Shown: positions 52,544 to 61,101, counted from the stretch's first letter. The stretch: DNA of 64,000 nt from Oceanospirillum sp964342385 (GCA_964342385.1 CAYFGP010000010.1:1-64000), one strand, 5' to 3'. Numbers and translations: made by a program. The notes: generated by a model from the sequence alone, not told the origin.

Positions 52544-53005
52544 ATGGATACAGGTAAACCCAGCTTTGGCTTTAGAACCGAAGAAGAAGCAAGAGCGCAT
52601 CAACGCCAGCTGAAGCAAGAAATAAGCAAGATGCGCGGAGTGTTTTCTCAAGTAATTCCAGGTATAGGGGAAAAGTTTATGTCACCAGCAGCTAAGCCAG
52701 AAGCAGACTTTTTAAATCAAGAGGTTAATCCAGACTTCATTGCCCAGATTGAGCAAGTGCTTGAAATGGCGATCCAGGGTGAAGACACGCCGCAGGGACA
52801 TTTTAACCTGCGTGTATCCGATGTGTTCGACATGCTTCAGGAATATGTAGATCAGCAACAGGCTGACATTGAGGTTCGCAGGAATGAGATTCGAGATGCA
52901 GCCTTTGACGATGCCTTTGGAATTCTTCCTCAAGAGATTAAGACCCCCAGCGCAAGAAAGAGCCTCGCAGCTCAAATGATCTGGGGGCGGCCAAAAGTTA
53001 CTTGA
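52544..53005 (+). CDS. Phage early protein of unknown function
   Basis: A 153-residue, acidic, helix-rich protein starting MDTGKPSFGF at 52544, six bases after the preceding stop. No membrane segment or recognised motif. Its 3' end slightly overlaps the end of a convergent minus-strand gene. Confidence 0.6.
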   Translation: MDTGKPSFGFRTEEEARAHQRQLKQEISKMRGVFSQVIPGIGEKFMSPAAKPEADFLNQEVNPDFIAQIEQVLEMAIQGEDTPQGHFNLRVSDVFDMLQEYVDQQQADIEVRRNEIRDAAFDDAFGILPQEIKTPSARKSLAAQMIWGRPKVT

Positions 53006-53201
53006 AGCCAGCAGCTAAGTTATCCAGGTGATGCTCAACTTCAAGCTCCGTAACATTAGGGGCTAGCTGAAGTCGGTGCTTGGTGTCCTGAATGATCTTT
53101 AAGGCCTCCTCCTTGGTCAAGATCTCTTTATCCACTAAAGCCCGAATAGTTTCACCGTTAAGGATCAGGTTGGCCAATAGGTATCCATTAGTTTGAGACA
53201 T
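52998..53201 (-). CDS. Small minus-strand phage protein
   Basis: A 67-residue protein starting MSQTNGYLLANLIL at 53201, with AAGGAGA upstream. The frame extends further upstream, but that part is antisense to the Rmf-like gene and non-coding in character. Helical, no known family. It runs against the early operon. Confidence 0.65.
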   Translation of the reverse strand: MSQTNGYLLANLILNGETIRALVDKEILTKEEALKIIQDTKHRLQLAPNVTELEVEHHLDNLAAGFK

Positions 53202-53285
53202 CGGTATTTCTCCTTGATTGTGTTTGGCGACTTCAATCTTAGGGGAATCAGGGGCTGAGTTCAGCCCCGCCTTTAGGGGTGATTT

Positions 53286-53972
53286 ATGGAAAACAAACAA
53301 TATCAAGTCTTTAAAGAGGCAATCGAGCTGGGCAAACAAGCCTACAAGGCAGGCCAACAGCCGGGCGATTGTCCTTTTAACGCTGACAGCTTTGGTGAAA
53401 TGGGTTGGCAGCTTGGTTATGAGGTTGAAATTAGCCTTAAAGAAGCTGAGCAGTTGAGTCCTGAGCAGATTATGCAGGCCTCTCCCAAGGCAAAGGTGAA
53501 TCGCCTCCCCAAGGCCAGTCAGGGTAATTGCACTCAATATCACCAGCGACTTGAGCTACTAAGCCAGCGCGAGCCGTTATCTCTCGATACGGTCCGCCCG
53601 ATATTAAGTCTTGCTGAATTATCGCAGCCATCATTGAGTGCGCCCGGATGCAGTGATGATAAGCAGCAAGGGTCAATGATGGAAAAGCATCTCGCCAGCG
53701 CTTCTTCCGTCGCCGAGCAGAAGGCGTTGCTTCGACGAAAGCAATTATATCGTCAGAGAATTTCGCGCTCCATTCGCACCAGTTCTCGACAGTGGCAGCC
53801 TCGAACAAATCGCGCAGTATTTGAATCTCTTGTTCGCTCAGTGATTCGACGAGTTCCTCTGCCAATTCAGCAGCTTGTTGAACGTATTTATCCACGTTTT
53901 TCTCCTTATTACGTGATGCCGTTAGATGAGTTTGCCAAAGGGGATCTCATCATGACAAGTAGAAAGGATTGA
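53286..53972 (+). CDS. Rmf-like protein with long C-terminal frame overlapping an antisense gene
   Basis: The first about 50 residues match the ribosome modulation factor pattern (GKQAYKAG, CPF, WQLGY), the family that dimerises and silences ribosomes. AGGGGTG precedes the ATG. Beyond about residue 62 the frame is Ser/Arg/Gln-rich and lies opposite the minus-strand gene 53470-53895, so the tail is probably an artefact of overlap or a late addition. The functional product may be much shorter than 228 residues. Confidence 0.5.
   Translation: MENKQYQVFKEAIELGKQAYKAGQQPGDCPFNADSFGEMGWQLGYEVEISLKEAEQLSPEQIMQASPKAKVNRLPKASQGNCTQYHQRLELLSQREPLSLDTVRPILSLAELSQPSLSAPGCSDDKQQGSMMEKHLASASSVAEQKALLRRKQLYRQRISRSIRTSSRQWQPRTNRAVFESLVRSVIRRVPLPIQQLVERIYPRFSPYYVMPLDEFAKGDLIMTSRKD
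53470..53895 (-). CDS. Minus-strand phage protein of unknown function
   Basis: A 141-residue protein with GTG start at 53895 and AAGGAG seven bases upstream. The N-terminal half is a normal acidic helical protein (EELVESLSEQEIQILRDLF). The C-terminus is Pro/Trp-rich. It overlaps the plus-strand Rmf-like frame over its whole length. Composition makes this strand the more likely coding one. No family recognised. Confidence 0.6.
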   Translation of the reverse strand: MDKYVQQAAELAEELVESLSEQEIQILRDLFEAATVENWCEWSAKFSDDIIAFVEATPSARRRKKRWRDAFPSLTLAAYHHCIRAHSMMAAIIQQDLISGGPYREITARAGLVAQVAGDIECNYPDWPWGGDSPLPWERPA

Positions 53973-53975
53973 GTC

Positions 53976-55958
53976 ATGAAAGAGTGGATTACAGCTCAAG
54001 AATATGCAGAGGTCTTAGGGATAACCGTCCGGGCTGCACAAATTCGACTTCAGAAAGAAGGTATTGAAGGACAGCAGCGCATAGGTCGTGGCGGTGGTTA
54101 TGAATACCACATAAGCAATTTCCCTGATGATGTTCAGGCTCCGTTGTTGTTGAAGCGTGTGGATAAGGAAGTTGTCGCTCAGCCTGCTGCTCAAGTGGAC
54201 TATGACCGTGATGCTCTGTGGGCGAACTATGAGCGCAAGACTACAAAGCAAAAGGATAAAGCGGCCTGGATGCTAGGCATTCTAAACAAGGTTATGGCGT
54301 TGGTGGATAAAGATATCCCGCTTAAAAAGGCGCTGATGTTTGTTGCCCAAGAAGAAGGTATGTCTGCAGCAACGATTAAGAATTGGTATCACGGCGTAGG
54401 CAAAAAGAAGGGTGTACGCAACTTTGACCGTGCTGATTGGCTGGCGGTGCTTGTGCCAGGGGATAGCGGTAGTAAAGAGTTTGCTGAATGTTCCCCTGAA
54501 GCCTGGGAGATGTTCAAAGCGGATTATTTGCGACTTGAAGCCCCTTCTCGTCAGGCTGTTTATGAGCGCGTAAAGCGTGCGGGTAAAGCCAATGGCTGGG
54601 CCGTACCCAGTATTGATTCATTCCGTCGCCGGTTGGAAGCGGAAGTCTCTTTACCTGTGCGGGTCATGATGCGCGAAGGCGAACATGCCTTGATGCGGTT
54701 GTACCCCAGTCAAACCCGTGATGTATCAGGTATGCATGCGATGGAGCATATCAATGGTGATGGCTATATGCACAACGTATGGATTGCTGTTCCTGGTCAG
54801 GAAAAGCCAGTCCGTATGAAAACGTGGTTTTGGCAGGATGTATACAGCCGTCGGATTATCGGTTGGCGCACGGACTTTACTGAGAATTCTGATCAGATCC
54901 GCTTGAGCTTTGGCGATGTGGTGGAGAAGTTTGGTATCCCGCATCACGTCACGATTGATAACACCCGTGCAGCAGCTAACAAGTGGATGACAGGTGGTGT
55001 AGCGAATCGTTATCGCTTCAAGGTGAAAGAAGACGATCCGGTGGGCTTGTTCCCGATGCTGGGTGTAGAGGTGCATTGGACGTCAGTTATTAACGGCCAT
55101 GGTCACGGGCAGGCTAAACCAATTGAGCGGGCTTTTGGTGTGGGTGGCCTGGGTGAATACGTGGATAAACACCCTCGCTTTGCCGGTGCCTGGACGGGCG
55201 ACAACCCAATGAATAAGCCAGAGAACTATGGCTCTGAAGCGGTGCCATTGGATGAGTTCTTAAAGGTGTTAAACCAAGAAATTCTGGCCTGGAATGCTCG
55301 TGAAAAACGCAACACCCAGCAGTGCGGTGGTTACAAAAGCTTTAATCAGGCCTTTGAAGAATCCTTTAGCCACGCGCCGATTCGTAAAGCCACCGCTGAA
55401 CAACGTCGGTTGTGGATGCTGACGGCTGAATCAATCCGTGTGGGTAAAGATGCGTCGATTACGTTAGAGGCTGGATCGGCTACAGGTGTCGGCAAGAACC
55501 GTTATCACTGTTCAGAGCTGTTCGACTATATCGGTCAGAAACTGGTGGTGCGCTTTGATCCGATGGAGCTGCACAAAACGGTATCGGTTTACACGTTGGA
55601 AGGTCGCTTTATTGGGCAGGCTGCTTGTATTCAGGCGGTAGGTTTCCGCGACACAGTAGCGGCGCGTGAACATGCCCGTGCTCGTAAAGCGATGATGAAG
55701 AATGCGAAAGAACAAGCCAATCATCAGGTGCGTATGACAGCCCTGGAAGTGGCTCAGCAACTGCCATTAGAAGAGGAACCGGAAAAGCCAGAAAGCGAAG
55801 TTGTCCAGATGGTATTTGCCCAAGGGAATACAGCCCGAGTGGTGAACCAGGTGCAAGAGATAGAAACCGATACGGTTATCGAAGAAGAGCAAACCCATCA
55901 GCTGTTTAGCAATGCAGTCCGCCAACTGCGCGATGCCAAAAGGGCTGAAGAGATCTAA
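53976..55958 (+). CDS. Mu-type DDE transposase (MuA)
   Basis: A 660-residue transposase that joins phage ends to target DNA. The N-terminal winged helix (WITAQEYAEVLGITVRAAQ) binds phage ends. The catalytic core has Asp in HINGDGY (near 262), Asp in HVTIDNTRAA (near 327) and Glu in PIERAFG (near 385). A C-terminal beta-barrel and a MuB-contacting tail follow. Length equals Mu A (663). Confidence 0.95.
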   Translation: MKEWITAQEYAEVLGITVRAAQIRLQKEGIEGQQRIGRGGGYEYHISNFPDDVQAPLLLKRVDKEVVAQPAAQVDYDRDALWANYERKTTKQKDKAAWMLGILNKVMALVDKDIPLKKALMFVAQEEGMSAATIKNWYHGVGKKKGVRNFDRADWLAVLVPGDSGSKEFAECSPEAWEMFKADYLRLEAPSRQAVYERVKRAGKANGWAVPSIDSFRRRLEAEVSLPVRVMMREGEHALMRLYPSQTRDVSGMHAMEHINGDGYMHNVWIAVPGQEKPVRMKTWFWQDVYSRRIIGWRTDFTENSDQIRLSFGDVVEKFGIPHHVTIDNTRAAANKWMTGGVANRYRFKVKEDDPVGLFPMLGVEVHWTSVINGHGHGQAKPIERAFGVGGLGEYVDKHPRFAGAWTGDNPMNKPENYGSEAVPLDEFLKVLNQEILAWNAREKRNTQQCGGYKSFNQAFEESFSHAPIRKATAEQRRLWMLTAESIRVGKDASITLEAGSATGVGKNRYHCSELFDYIGQKLVVRFDPMELHKTVSVYTLEGRFIGQAACIQAVGFRDTVAAREHARARKAMMKNAKEQANHQVRMTALEVAQQLPLEEEPEKPESEVVQMVFAQGNTARVVNQVQEIETDTVIEEEQTHQLFSNAVRQLRDAKRAEEI

Positions 55959-55982
55959 AACGGATAGGACGAAACGGAGTAT

Positions 55983-56930
55983 ATGCAGATGACTTCTGTA
56001 GTGCAACTTAACAAAACGGACGCGCAGCTTGAAACCATTCGTCAGCAGGTTCGGGCAGCGCAAGAGCAAGACAACCTTTCTCAGAACCAAGTGGCCAAGC
56101 TATCTGGTGTGCATAACAGCACGCTCAGCAAGTTTATGAATGGTCAAGCTTTGGCTGATGTAACCCCGGTGGCCAGTGCCCTGGAACGTTGGTTGGAAAG
56201 CCGCAAGCAGAAATCTGAACTGCCAGCAGCACCGAGCTTTATCCCTACGCCAACGGCTAACCGAGTGTATGACGCGCTGATGTATGCCCAGATTGCCGGT
56301 GATATGGCGCTGATCTTTGGTGGTGCCGGTGTCGGTAAGACTGAAACCCTGCACCACTACGCCAACACTGAGCGCAATGCCTGGGTGGTGGATTGCACAC
56401 CGACGACGGCCACGGTGGGTGGCTGCCTTCGGGCTATTGCTCACGCGCTGGGTTTACGAGCGGCACAAGGTCGGGCGGACGTTCAGGAAATTCAGATCCG
56501 CGACCAGATGCGTAATACCGGCGGTCTGCTGATTCTAGATGAGGCGCAGTTTCTTAATAACCGCGCGTTGGAAACAGTACGCCGATTGGCTGAGATGTCC
56601 GGTGTGGGCTTGGCTCTGGTGGGTAATGAAACCGTGTATGCACAGTTGACCGGTGGCAGTCGTGCCGCTGAGTTTGCCCAGCTGTTTAGCCGCATTGGTA
56701 AGCGGGTGTCTTTGACTAAGCCATCAGCTGCTGATGTGGAATCGCTGGGCGCTGCTTGGGGCGTGGGTGCTAAAGAGATGAAGGTGCTGAAAGAGATTGC
56801 AGATAAGCCCGGTGCACTGCGCGGTGTGACTAAGACTTTGCGTCTGGCCAGCATGTTTGCCAAAGGTGCAGATGATCAACTGAGTGCGGGCTATATCCAG
56901 GCCGCATGGAAAGAGCTGGGAGGTATGTGA
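55983..56930 (+). CDS. MuB-type AAA+ target-DNA activator
   Basis: A 315-residue ATPase that selects target DNA and activates MuA. The N-terminal helix-turn-helix (LSQNQVAKLSGVHNSTLSKFMNG, near 28-50) precedes Walker A GGAGVGKTE near 118 and Walker B LLILDEAQFL near 183. Starts 24 bases after MuA. Confidence 0.93.
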   Translation: MQMTSVVQLNKTDAQLETIRQQVRAAQEQDNLSQNQVAKLSGVHNSTLSKFMNGQALADVTPVASALERWLESRKQKSELPAAPSFIPTPTANRVYDALMYAQIAGDMALIFGGAGVGKTETLHHYANTERNAWVVDCTPTTATVGGCLRAIAHALGLRAAQGRADVQEIQIRDQMRNTGGLLILDEAQFLNNRALETVRRLAEMSGVGLALVGNETVYAQLTGGSRAAEFAQLFSRIGKRVSLTKPSAADVESLGAAWGVGAKEMKVLKEIADKPGALRGVTKTLRLASMFAKGADDQLSAGYIQAAWKELGGM

Positions 56931-56931
56931 G

Positions 56932-57189
56932 ATGCCATCAACGAATGATCGCTTTAAACGTGGCTTGGATCTGGTTAACCAGGCATTGGCCAAGCTGGAA
57001 GAGATGGGGCTGTTTGTGCTGTCGGTTGATCTGAACAGTTCCGTTCCACGGGTTGAAGTTCAACGCAGCCCGGCTTGTGAGAATTTGAGTGCGGTATTCG
57101 GTGGTTACAAGAACGAGGCAAACCGCCGGGTGCTGGAGATGCAAACCAGTATGGCAGGTTGTCAGGTTTTCTGGCAGCAAGCAGCTTAA
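56932..57189 (+). CDS. Small phage early protein
   Basis: An 85-residue protein from ATG 56932, with GGAGG upstream. Two Cys, no recognised family. It lies between MuB and the CsrA-like gene. Confidence 0.6.
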   Translation: MPSTNDRFKRGLDLVNQALAKLEEMGLFVLSVDLNSSVPRVEVQRSPACENLSAVFGGYKNEANRRVLEMQTSMAGCQVFWQQAA

Positions 57190-57200
57190 GGGAGAAAGCT

Positions 57201-57485
57201 ATGTTAGTGCTATCGAGAGAACCGCTACAGAGGGTCATGGTCGGCAATGATGTTGTGGTTTGGCCGGAGTTTGAGCCTAACGGCAGGGTTACTTTGAAGG
57301 CCAGTGCACCTGACCAGATGCACATTTACAACTTGGATGGTGAGCTGGTTATAGACGAAAACATTTCTGTCCGGGTGTTAACGGTGAGAGGTCTTTTTAT
57401 CCGGCTCGGGTTTGAGGCTCCTAAAGAAGTGTCTATTTGGCGTGAAGAGATTTTTTGGAAGTTAAAGAAGGAGAAAGCAGCATGA
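57201..57485 (+). CDS. CsrA-like RNA-binding protein, predicted single-chain double-lobed form
   Basis: A 94-residue protein starting MLVLSREPLQRVMVGNDV, with GGGAGA upstream. Residues 1-44 align without gaps to CsrA 1-44. Residues 51-94 align again, with an offset of 37, to CsrA 14 onward (VRVLTVRGLFIRLG, APKEVSIWREEI). The first lobe keeps the beta1 RNA-binding residues Leu4 and Arg6 but has Asn44 instead of Arg44. The second lobe lacks its own beta1 but keeps Arg81, the Arg44 equivalent. In CsrA dimers each RNA site uses beta1 of one chain and beta5 of the other, so this chain could form exactly one site. Its stop overlaps the next ATG. Confidence 0.8.
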   Translation: MLVLSREPLQRVMVGNDVVVWPEFEPNGRVTLKASAPDQMHIYNLDGELVIDENISVRVLTVRGLFIRLGFEAPKEVSIWREEIFWKLKKEKAA

Positions 57486-57775
57486 GCCAGCAGCAACCCC
57501 AGTACCTGATTGTATCTCTGGAGCATACCCAAGTGAGCAGCGGCTGTGTGGCTTTCCTGCGCCCAGATCGCCAGGGAGTCACCCACTCTATTGATGAGGC
57601 GGGTCGCTATGACGAAGACGTTGTAAATGCAGATTTAGGTTTCTACGACGATGGCCAGCACTGTTTGGCAGTACTGAGCACAGCAGTAGAAAAACATGTT
57701 AGCCCGGTGGTGTTGTTAACCGAACTGACCAGCGGTGCTTTGAAACGTACAAACAATGAGATGAGGAGTGCCTGA
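57482..57775 (+). CDS. Small phage early protein
   Basis: A 97-residue protein from ATG 57482, which overlaps the CsrA-like stop codon by ATGA. Mixed alpha/beta, no recognised family. Tight coupling to the CsrA-like gene suggests related timing. Confidence 0.6.
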   Translation: MSQQQPQYLIVSLEHTQVSSGCVAFLRPDRQGVTHSIDEAGRYDEDVVNADLGFYDDGQHCLAVLSTAVEKHVSPVVLLTELTSGALKRTNNEMRSA

Positions 57776-57776
57776 G

Positions 57777-58423
57777 ATGACAGCTCAGCAAGCAGAAACT
57801 AAACCGGCCCAACCGATTGAGGTGCCGGAAGGTTACCGCATGGATGCTAAGAAGCGTTTGGTACCAGAGGAAACTATTAAAGAAATTGATCTTGCCCGTA
57901 ACGACTTTGTATTGGAGTGGTTCGGTAAGGCTAAGGCGCTACAGCAACAGCTGCAGGACTTTAAGCTAGCGGCTTTAGGTGATATCGGGGCTTTTATTGA
58001 TCTGTCTGCAGAGCGCTACGACGTTCAAGTTGGGGGGGTAAAGGCAATATCTCGCTGGTTAGCTTCGACGGCACAATCAAAATCCAGCGTGCCATTGCCG
58101 ACACGATCACGTTTGATGAAGGGCTACAAGCTGCCAAGGCTCTGGTTGATAACTGCATTACTCGTTGGAAGGAAGGTAGCAGAAACGAAATCAAGGTGCT
58201 GGCTGATGATGCTTTCAATGTTGATAAAGAAGGCAAGATCAGCGTTGGCCGAGTGCTGGGCCTGCGTCGTCATAACTTTGATGACCCTGAGTGGAAGAAG
58301 GCTATGCAAGCGATTGCTGATTCTATCCAGGTAACGGGATCAAAGACTTATGTTCGCTTCTACCAGCGCGGTGGTCCTGATGATAAATGGGAAGCGCTGT
58401 CTCTGGATATCTCAAAGTTGTAA
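57777..58423 (+). pseudogene. DUF3164-family phage gene, frameshifted at a G7 run
   Basis: Starts at ATG 57777 (MTAQQAETK) and reads in one frame to the seven-G run at 58032-58038. From there the homologous sequence continues in another frame (GKGNISLVSFDG ... VDKEGKISVGRVLGLRR ... QVTGSKTYVRFYQRGG) to 58423. The original frame continues as unrelated sequence to 58334. Five or eight Gs would restore the frame. DUF3164 proteins are common in Mu-like early regions and their function is not established. This may be a real mutation, a homopolymer error or programmed slippage. Confidence 0.8.
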
Positions 58424-58442
58424 GTCGCAAAGCCAGTGCGAA

Positions 58443-58481
58443 ACACGGTCTAGGCCGTGTCTGCCGGGTGTGGTTGCCCGG
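58443..58481. repeat. Two adjacent short hairpins
   Basis: ACACGG/CCGTGT (58443-58460) and CCGGG/CCCGG (58464-58481), in the gap before the next early gene. Possible weak terminator or processing site, with no T-run. Confidence 0.4.
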
Positions 58482-58510
58482 TACTGATGAGCAGCCAGTA
58501 AGGATCTCTG

Positions 58511-58804
58511 ATGGAAGAAACTAAAGCAGACCGTCAGCGCCGTATGGCTCGTAACCGCAAGCGTCGGCAACGGGCCAGGGATAAAGAGCATAAGGTTCGA
58601 ATGGGTGCTCGAACGCTGAGTTTCGAGATTTACCAGGGCACAGATCAGGCGCTTCAGGATCTGTGTCAGATGAGTGACTTTGAACCGGGTGAGCTACTCA
58701 CTCAATTGATTCATAAAACGCATGAATTAGCAAAACGTGACATGTCACGCTTTCAAGAATTTGTTGATTTTGGAGATGGTAAAAGCAATGGAAAAGATCA
58801 GTAA
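58511..58804 (+). CDS. Small basic phage protein
   Basis: A 97-residue protein. The first about 30 residues are strongly basic (RRMARNRKRRQRARDKEHK). Then comes a predicted beta-helix-helix (LSFEIYQGTDQALQDL) reminiscent of ribbon-helix-helix DNA-binding proteins. Likely nucleic-acid binding. Confidence 0.65.
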   Translation: MEETKADRQRRMARNRKRRQRARDKEHKVRMGARTLSFEIYQGTDQALQDLCQMSDFEPGELLTQLIHKTHELAKRDMSRFQEFVDFGDGKSNGKDQ

Positions 58805-59246
58805 TGAGCAGTGGACAGAGATTGAGGAAACGCTAAAGCACCAATATGGTCGTATCGAATTTACTCATGGTGAGCGTGAGATTGTAGTTGCCCGTGTGCC
58901 TACAAATGAAGGCAAAAGCAATATTGTGGTTTTTATTGACGGTAATATGAATTTCTCTTGGGGGCGTCCGCCTATTGAAGGGATGTTTGATAATGCAGAT
59001 TTTAAGCCTGAGATTATTCCTTATTGGCGCAAGCGCTCTAAGGCTCTGTACAGTGCTAAAGATAAAAAAGAAGTGATCGGGCTATGGGGTAAGCGCCGGG
59101 CCTATAAGAAATACCCGGATTTAGATAACCGTTATGAATGGTATGACCCGATGTTTACCACGGCAAAGTCTCTAGTATCTCAGTTTAAAAAGCTGGAAGG
59201 CCTGCAGCTTGTGCCTAAAGAGGAATTTGTCGAGGGCGGCGCATGA
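58788..59246 (+). CDS. Phage early protein of unknown function
   Basis: A 152-residue protein from ATG 58788 (MEKISNEQW). The alternative ATG at 58776 has a badly spaced ribosome site. Overlaps the upstream gene by 17 bases and the next one by four. No recognised domain. Aromatic-rich C-terminal half. Confidence 0.65.
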   Translation: MEKISNEQWTEIEETLKHQYGRIEFTHGEREIVVARVPTNEGKSNIVVFIDGNMNFSWGRPPIEGMFDNADFKPEIIPYWRKRSKALYSAKDKKEVIGLWGKRRAYKKYPDLDNRYEWYDPMFTTAKSLVSQFKKLEGLQLVPKEEFVEGGA

Positions 59247-59713
59247 AAGTGAAATGCCCTGGTTGTCACGCAACATACAGCCTTGATGCTGCTGTTGATG
59301 ATGAAGCGGCCCGTGAGTTCAGTGTCGTAATGGCTGACTTGCCCCGTGACGTGTCACGCCCTCTGCTTTCTTATGTGGCTTTGTTTCGCTCAGCGTCACG
59401 TTCTCTTGCTTGGGATCGGGCGCTTCGTCTGGCCCGTGAGGCTTTAGCGTTGAGCGATAACCAGGTGATGTTAGGTCAGGCTCTAGTTGAAACGGTTGAG
59501 TCCCTGCGAGGTAAGCAGCAAGGCGGTGGCTGGAAACCACTGACAGGTCATAACTACCTAAAACGGGTGCTGGAAAATCAGTCCCCTGCCCCGGCGGTCA
59601 GTAATACAGTGGCGGTTGTACCTACCCAGCGGCAACAACAGCCAGGGAGAAGCAGTCAAACCCGTCAGGTGGTGGGTAATGTTTTAGAGAGATATTCAAA
59701 TGGCAGTCAATAA
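59243..59713 (+). CDS. Phage protein with N-terminal zinc-ribbon half
   Basis: A 156-residue protein beginning MKVKCPGCHATYSLD, a CxxC half-ribbon as in zinc-binding phage proteins. A helical middle and a Gln/Arg-rich tail follow. GAGGGCGGC precedes the ATG, and ATGA overlaps the previous stop. Function unknown. Confidence 0.65.
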   Translation: MKVKCPGCHATYSLDAAVDDEAAREFSVVMADLPRDVSRPLLSYVALFRSASRSLAWDRALRLAREALALSDNQVMLGQALVETVESLRGKQQGGGWKPLTGHNYLKRVLENQSPAPAVSNTVAVVPTQRQQQPGRSSQTRQVVGNVLERYSNGSQ

Positions 59714-60173
59714 AACACTACCAGAGCAGTGGTTTGCCCAGATTATCGCGGAAGGACTTGCTCATATTTATATCCTTCGGCTGGAACATTCGCCAGCTGC
59801 AGACACCTTGGAGGCAGTGATTGATGTTTGGATTCAGTCTCTTTGGTCTCGCCGTTCGTGGAATTGTGAGCAAGACTCTGTTCGGTTGCGTGAGGGCTTT
59901 ACGGAATTGGCGGTTAAGCAAATTGTGTGGCCTGCCCCTGCATCCTTGTTGCAGGCCTTACCAGAGCGGCCACCAGCCTCGCCCCTGCCTGAGCTGGATT
60001 TACCACCGGAACAGAAGCAGCGTAATAAAGAAAATCTGAAAAAGTTGCTGGCTCAGCTTAAAGGAAAAACAAAAGTTGAGACTAAGCCCAAAGTTGTTAA
60101 GCGCGCTCCTGGTGAATTGGAGCGGTTGTTAGAAGAAGAGGCCAAACGTAATGCAGCCCAAAAAGCCAGCTAA
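59700..60173 (+). CDS. Phage protein of unknown function
   Basis: A 157-residue protein. The Trp-rich N-terminal half (VWIQSLWSRRSW) is followed by a Pro-rich linker and a basic C-terminal helix (KENLKKLLAQLKGK). Overlaps both neighbours (14 and 23 bases), as in a compact early operon. Confidence 0.6.
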   Translation: MAVNKTLPEQWFAQIIAEGLAHIYILRLEHSPAADTLEAVIDVWIQSLWSRRSWNCEQDSVRLREGFTELAVKQIVWPAPASLLQALPERPPASPLPELDLPPEQKQRNKENLKKLLAQLKGKTKVETKPKVVKRAPGELERLLEEEAKRNAAQKAS

Positions 60174-60678
60174 AAACCGTTTAATGGCTCAGGTCCATAT
60201 TGCCAAAAAGCAACTGGGCCTGACCGACGAAACCTACCGTGCAGCGTTAAAGCAAGCAGTGGGTAAAGACAGCTGTTCAAAAATGAGTATCACTGAACTG
60301 CATCAGGTGATTAGTCACTTTGAACAACGTGGTTTTAAATCGTCGAGTCGTAAACCCAGAGCACAGGTTAGTGCAAATGATCGTCGAGGTGAGTATAGTC
60401 CCCAGTCATCTGGAAAACAGATAGATAAGCTGCGAGCGATCTGGATAGAAATGCATAGGGCTAGACACATTAAGGATGGGTCAGAGCGGGCACTATTAAC
60501 CTGGGTGAAGAACCAGACCACGAAAATGAATGGTGGTGTGGGTGTCGATAGCCTGGAGTGGCTGCAAAAAGATCAACAGATGGCGACTCGCGTTTTGGAA
60601 AGTTTAAAGCTTTGGCAAACACGGGTAACTTACAATGAATCAAGCAAACAACCTGGACATGTTCGGGCTGGACACTAG
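60151..60678 (+). CDS. gemA: GemA-family regulator (Mu gp16)
   Basis: A 175-residue protein of the Mu GemA family, with IHIAKKQLGLTDETYR-type N-terminus and ISELH-like SITELHQVISHFEQRGF. In Mu, GemA modulates host gene expression and DNA supercoiling functions. GAGG is nine bases before the ATG. Overlaps the next gene by 44 bases. Confidence 0.88.
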   Translation: MQPKKPAKNRLMAQVHIAKKQLGLTDETYRAALKQAVGKDSCSKMSITELHQVISHFEQRGFKSSSRKPRAQVSANDRRGEYSPQSSGKQIDKLRAIWIEMHRARHIKDGSERALLTWVKNQTTKMNGGVGVDSLEWLQKDQQMATRVLESLKLWQTRVTYNESSKQPGHVRAGH

Positions 60679-61066
60679 CCAGCCCATAGCCGCTCACCTT
60701 GACGATGATGTAATAATTGATCGTCGCAAATGGCCAAAAGATCTGGTCGAAATGGCCGATTTTATCCACGCTGAATTAGACGCCTCTGACGTAACTGACG
60801 AAGACAAGCATATGCTGGCTGAAAAGATTTTGGTCGCTCTGTGCTTTCGATCCGGTGGCCGGGGCTTCTACCTCCCTAAAGCAGATGCGGTTAAAACTTC
60901 CCTCCTACACAAAAGAATCCATGATGATTGGGAAGCCGGTGTACAACCTGCAGAGCTAATTAAAAAATATGACTTCAGTGAGGCGGCGCTTTATAAAGTG
61001 ATCAAAGAACAGCGTGCGCTGCACCTTGATAGAATACAGCCGCCACTATTTGCCGCTAACGACTAA
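60635..61066 (+). CDS. mor: Mor-family middle transcription activator
   Basis: A 143-residue protein of the Mor/C family, with DLVEMADFIHAEL near residue 37, the GGRGFYLPKA turn near 82 and a C-terminal helix-turn-helix (YDFSEAALYKVIKEQR). In Mu, Mor switches on middle/late transcription from promoters lacking a -35 box. It directly precedes the lysis genes here. Confidence 0.9.
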   Translation: MNQANNLDMFGLDTSQPIAAHLDDDVIIDRRKWPKDLVEMADFIHAELDASDVTDEDKHMLAEKILVALCFRSGGRGFYLPKADAVKTSLLHKRIHDDWEAGVQPAELIKKYDFSEAALYKVIKEQRALHLDRIQPPLFAAND

Positions 61067-61095
61067 AAACCCCTAATTTAGATTAGTCCCTCTCC

Positions 61096-61101
61096 TATAA
61101 A
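61096..61101 (+). promoter_or_regulatory. Candidate Mor-dependent promoter -10 element
   Basis: TATAAA without a matching -35. A small dyad CTAAT-TTAG-ATTAG lies at 61073-61086. The predicted start near 61107 falls inside the 5' arm of the following hairpin. Confidence 0.4.

Noticed and set aside
53202..53543. N-terminal extension of the 67-residue minus-strand phage protein
   Set aside because: It is antisense to the Rmf-like start, and a strong AAGGAGA site marks the internal Met at 53201.
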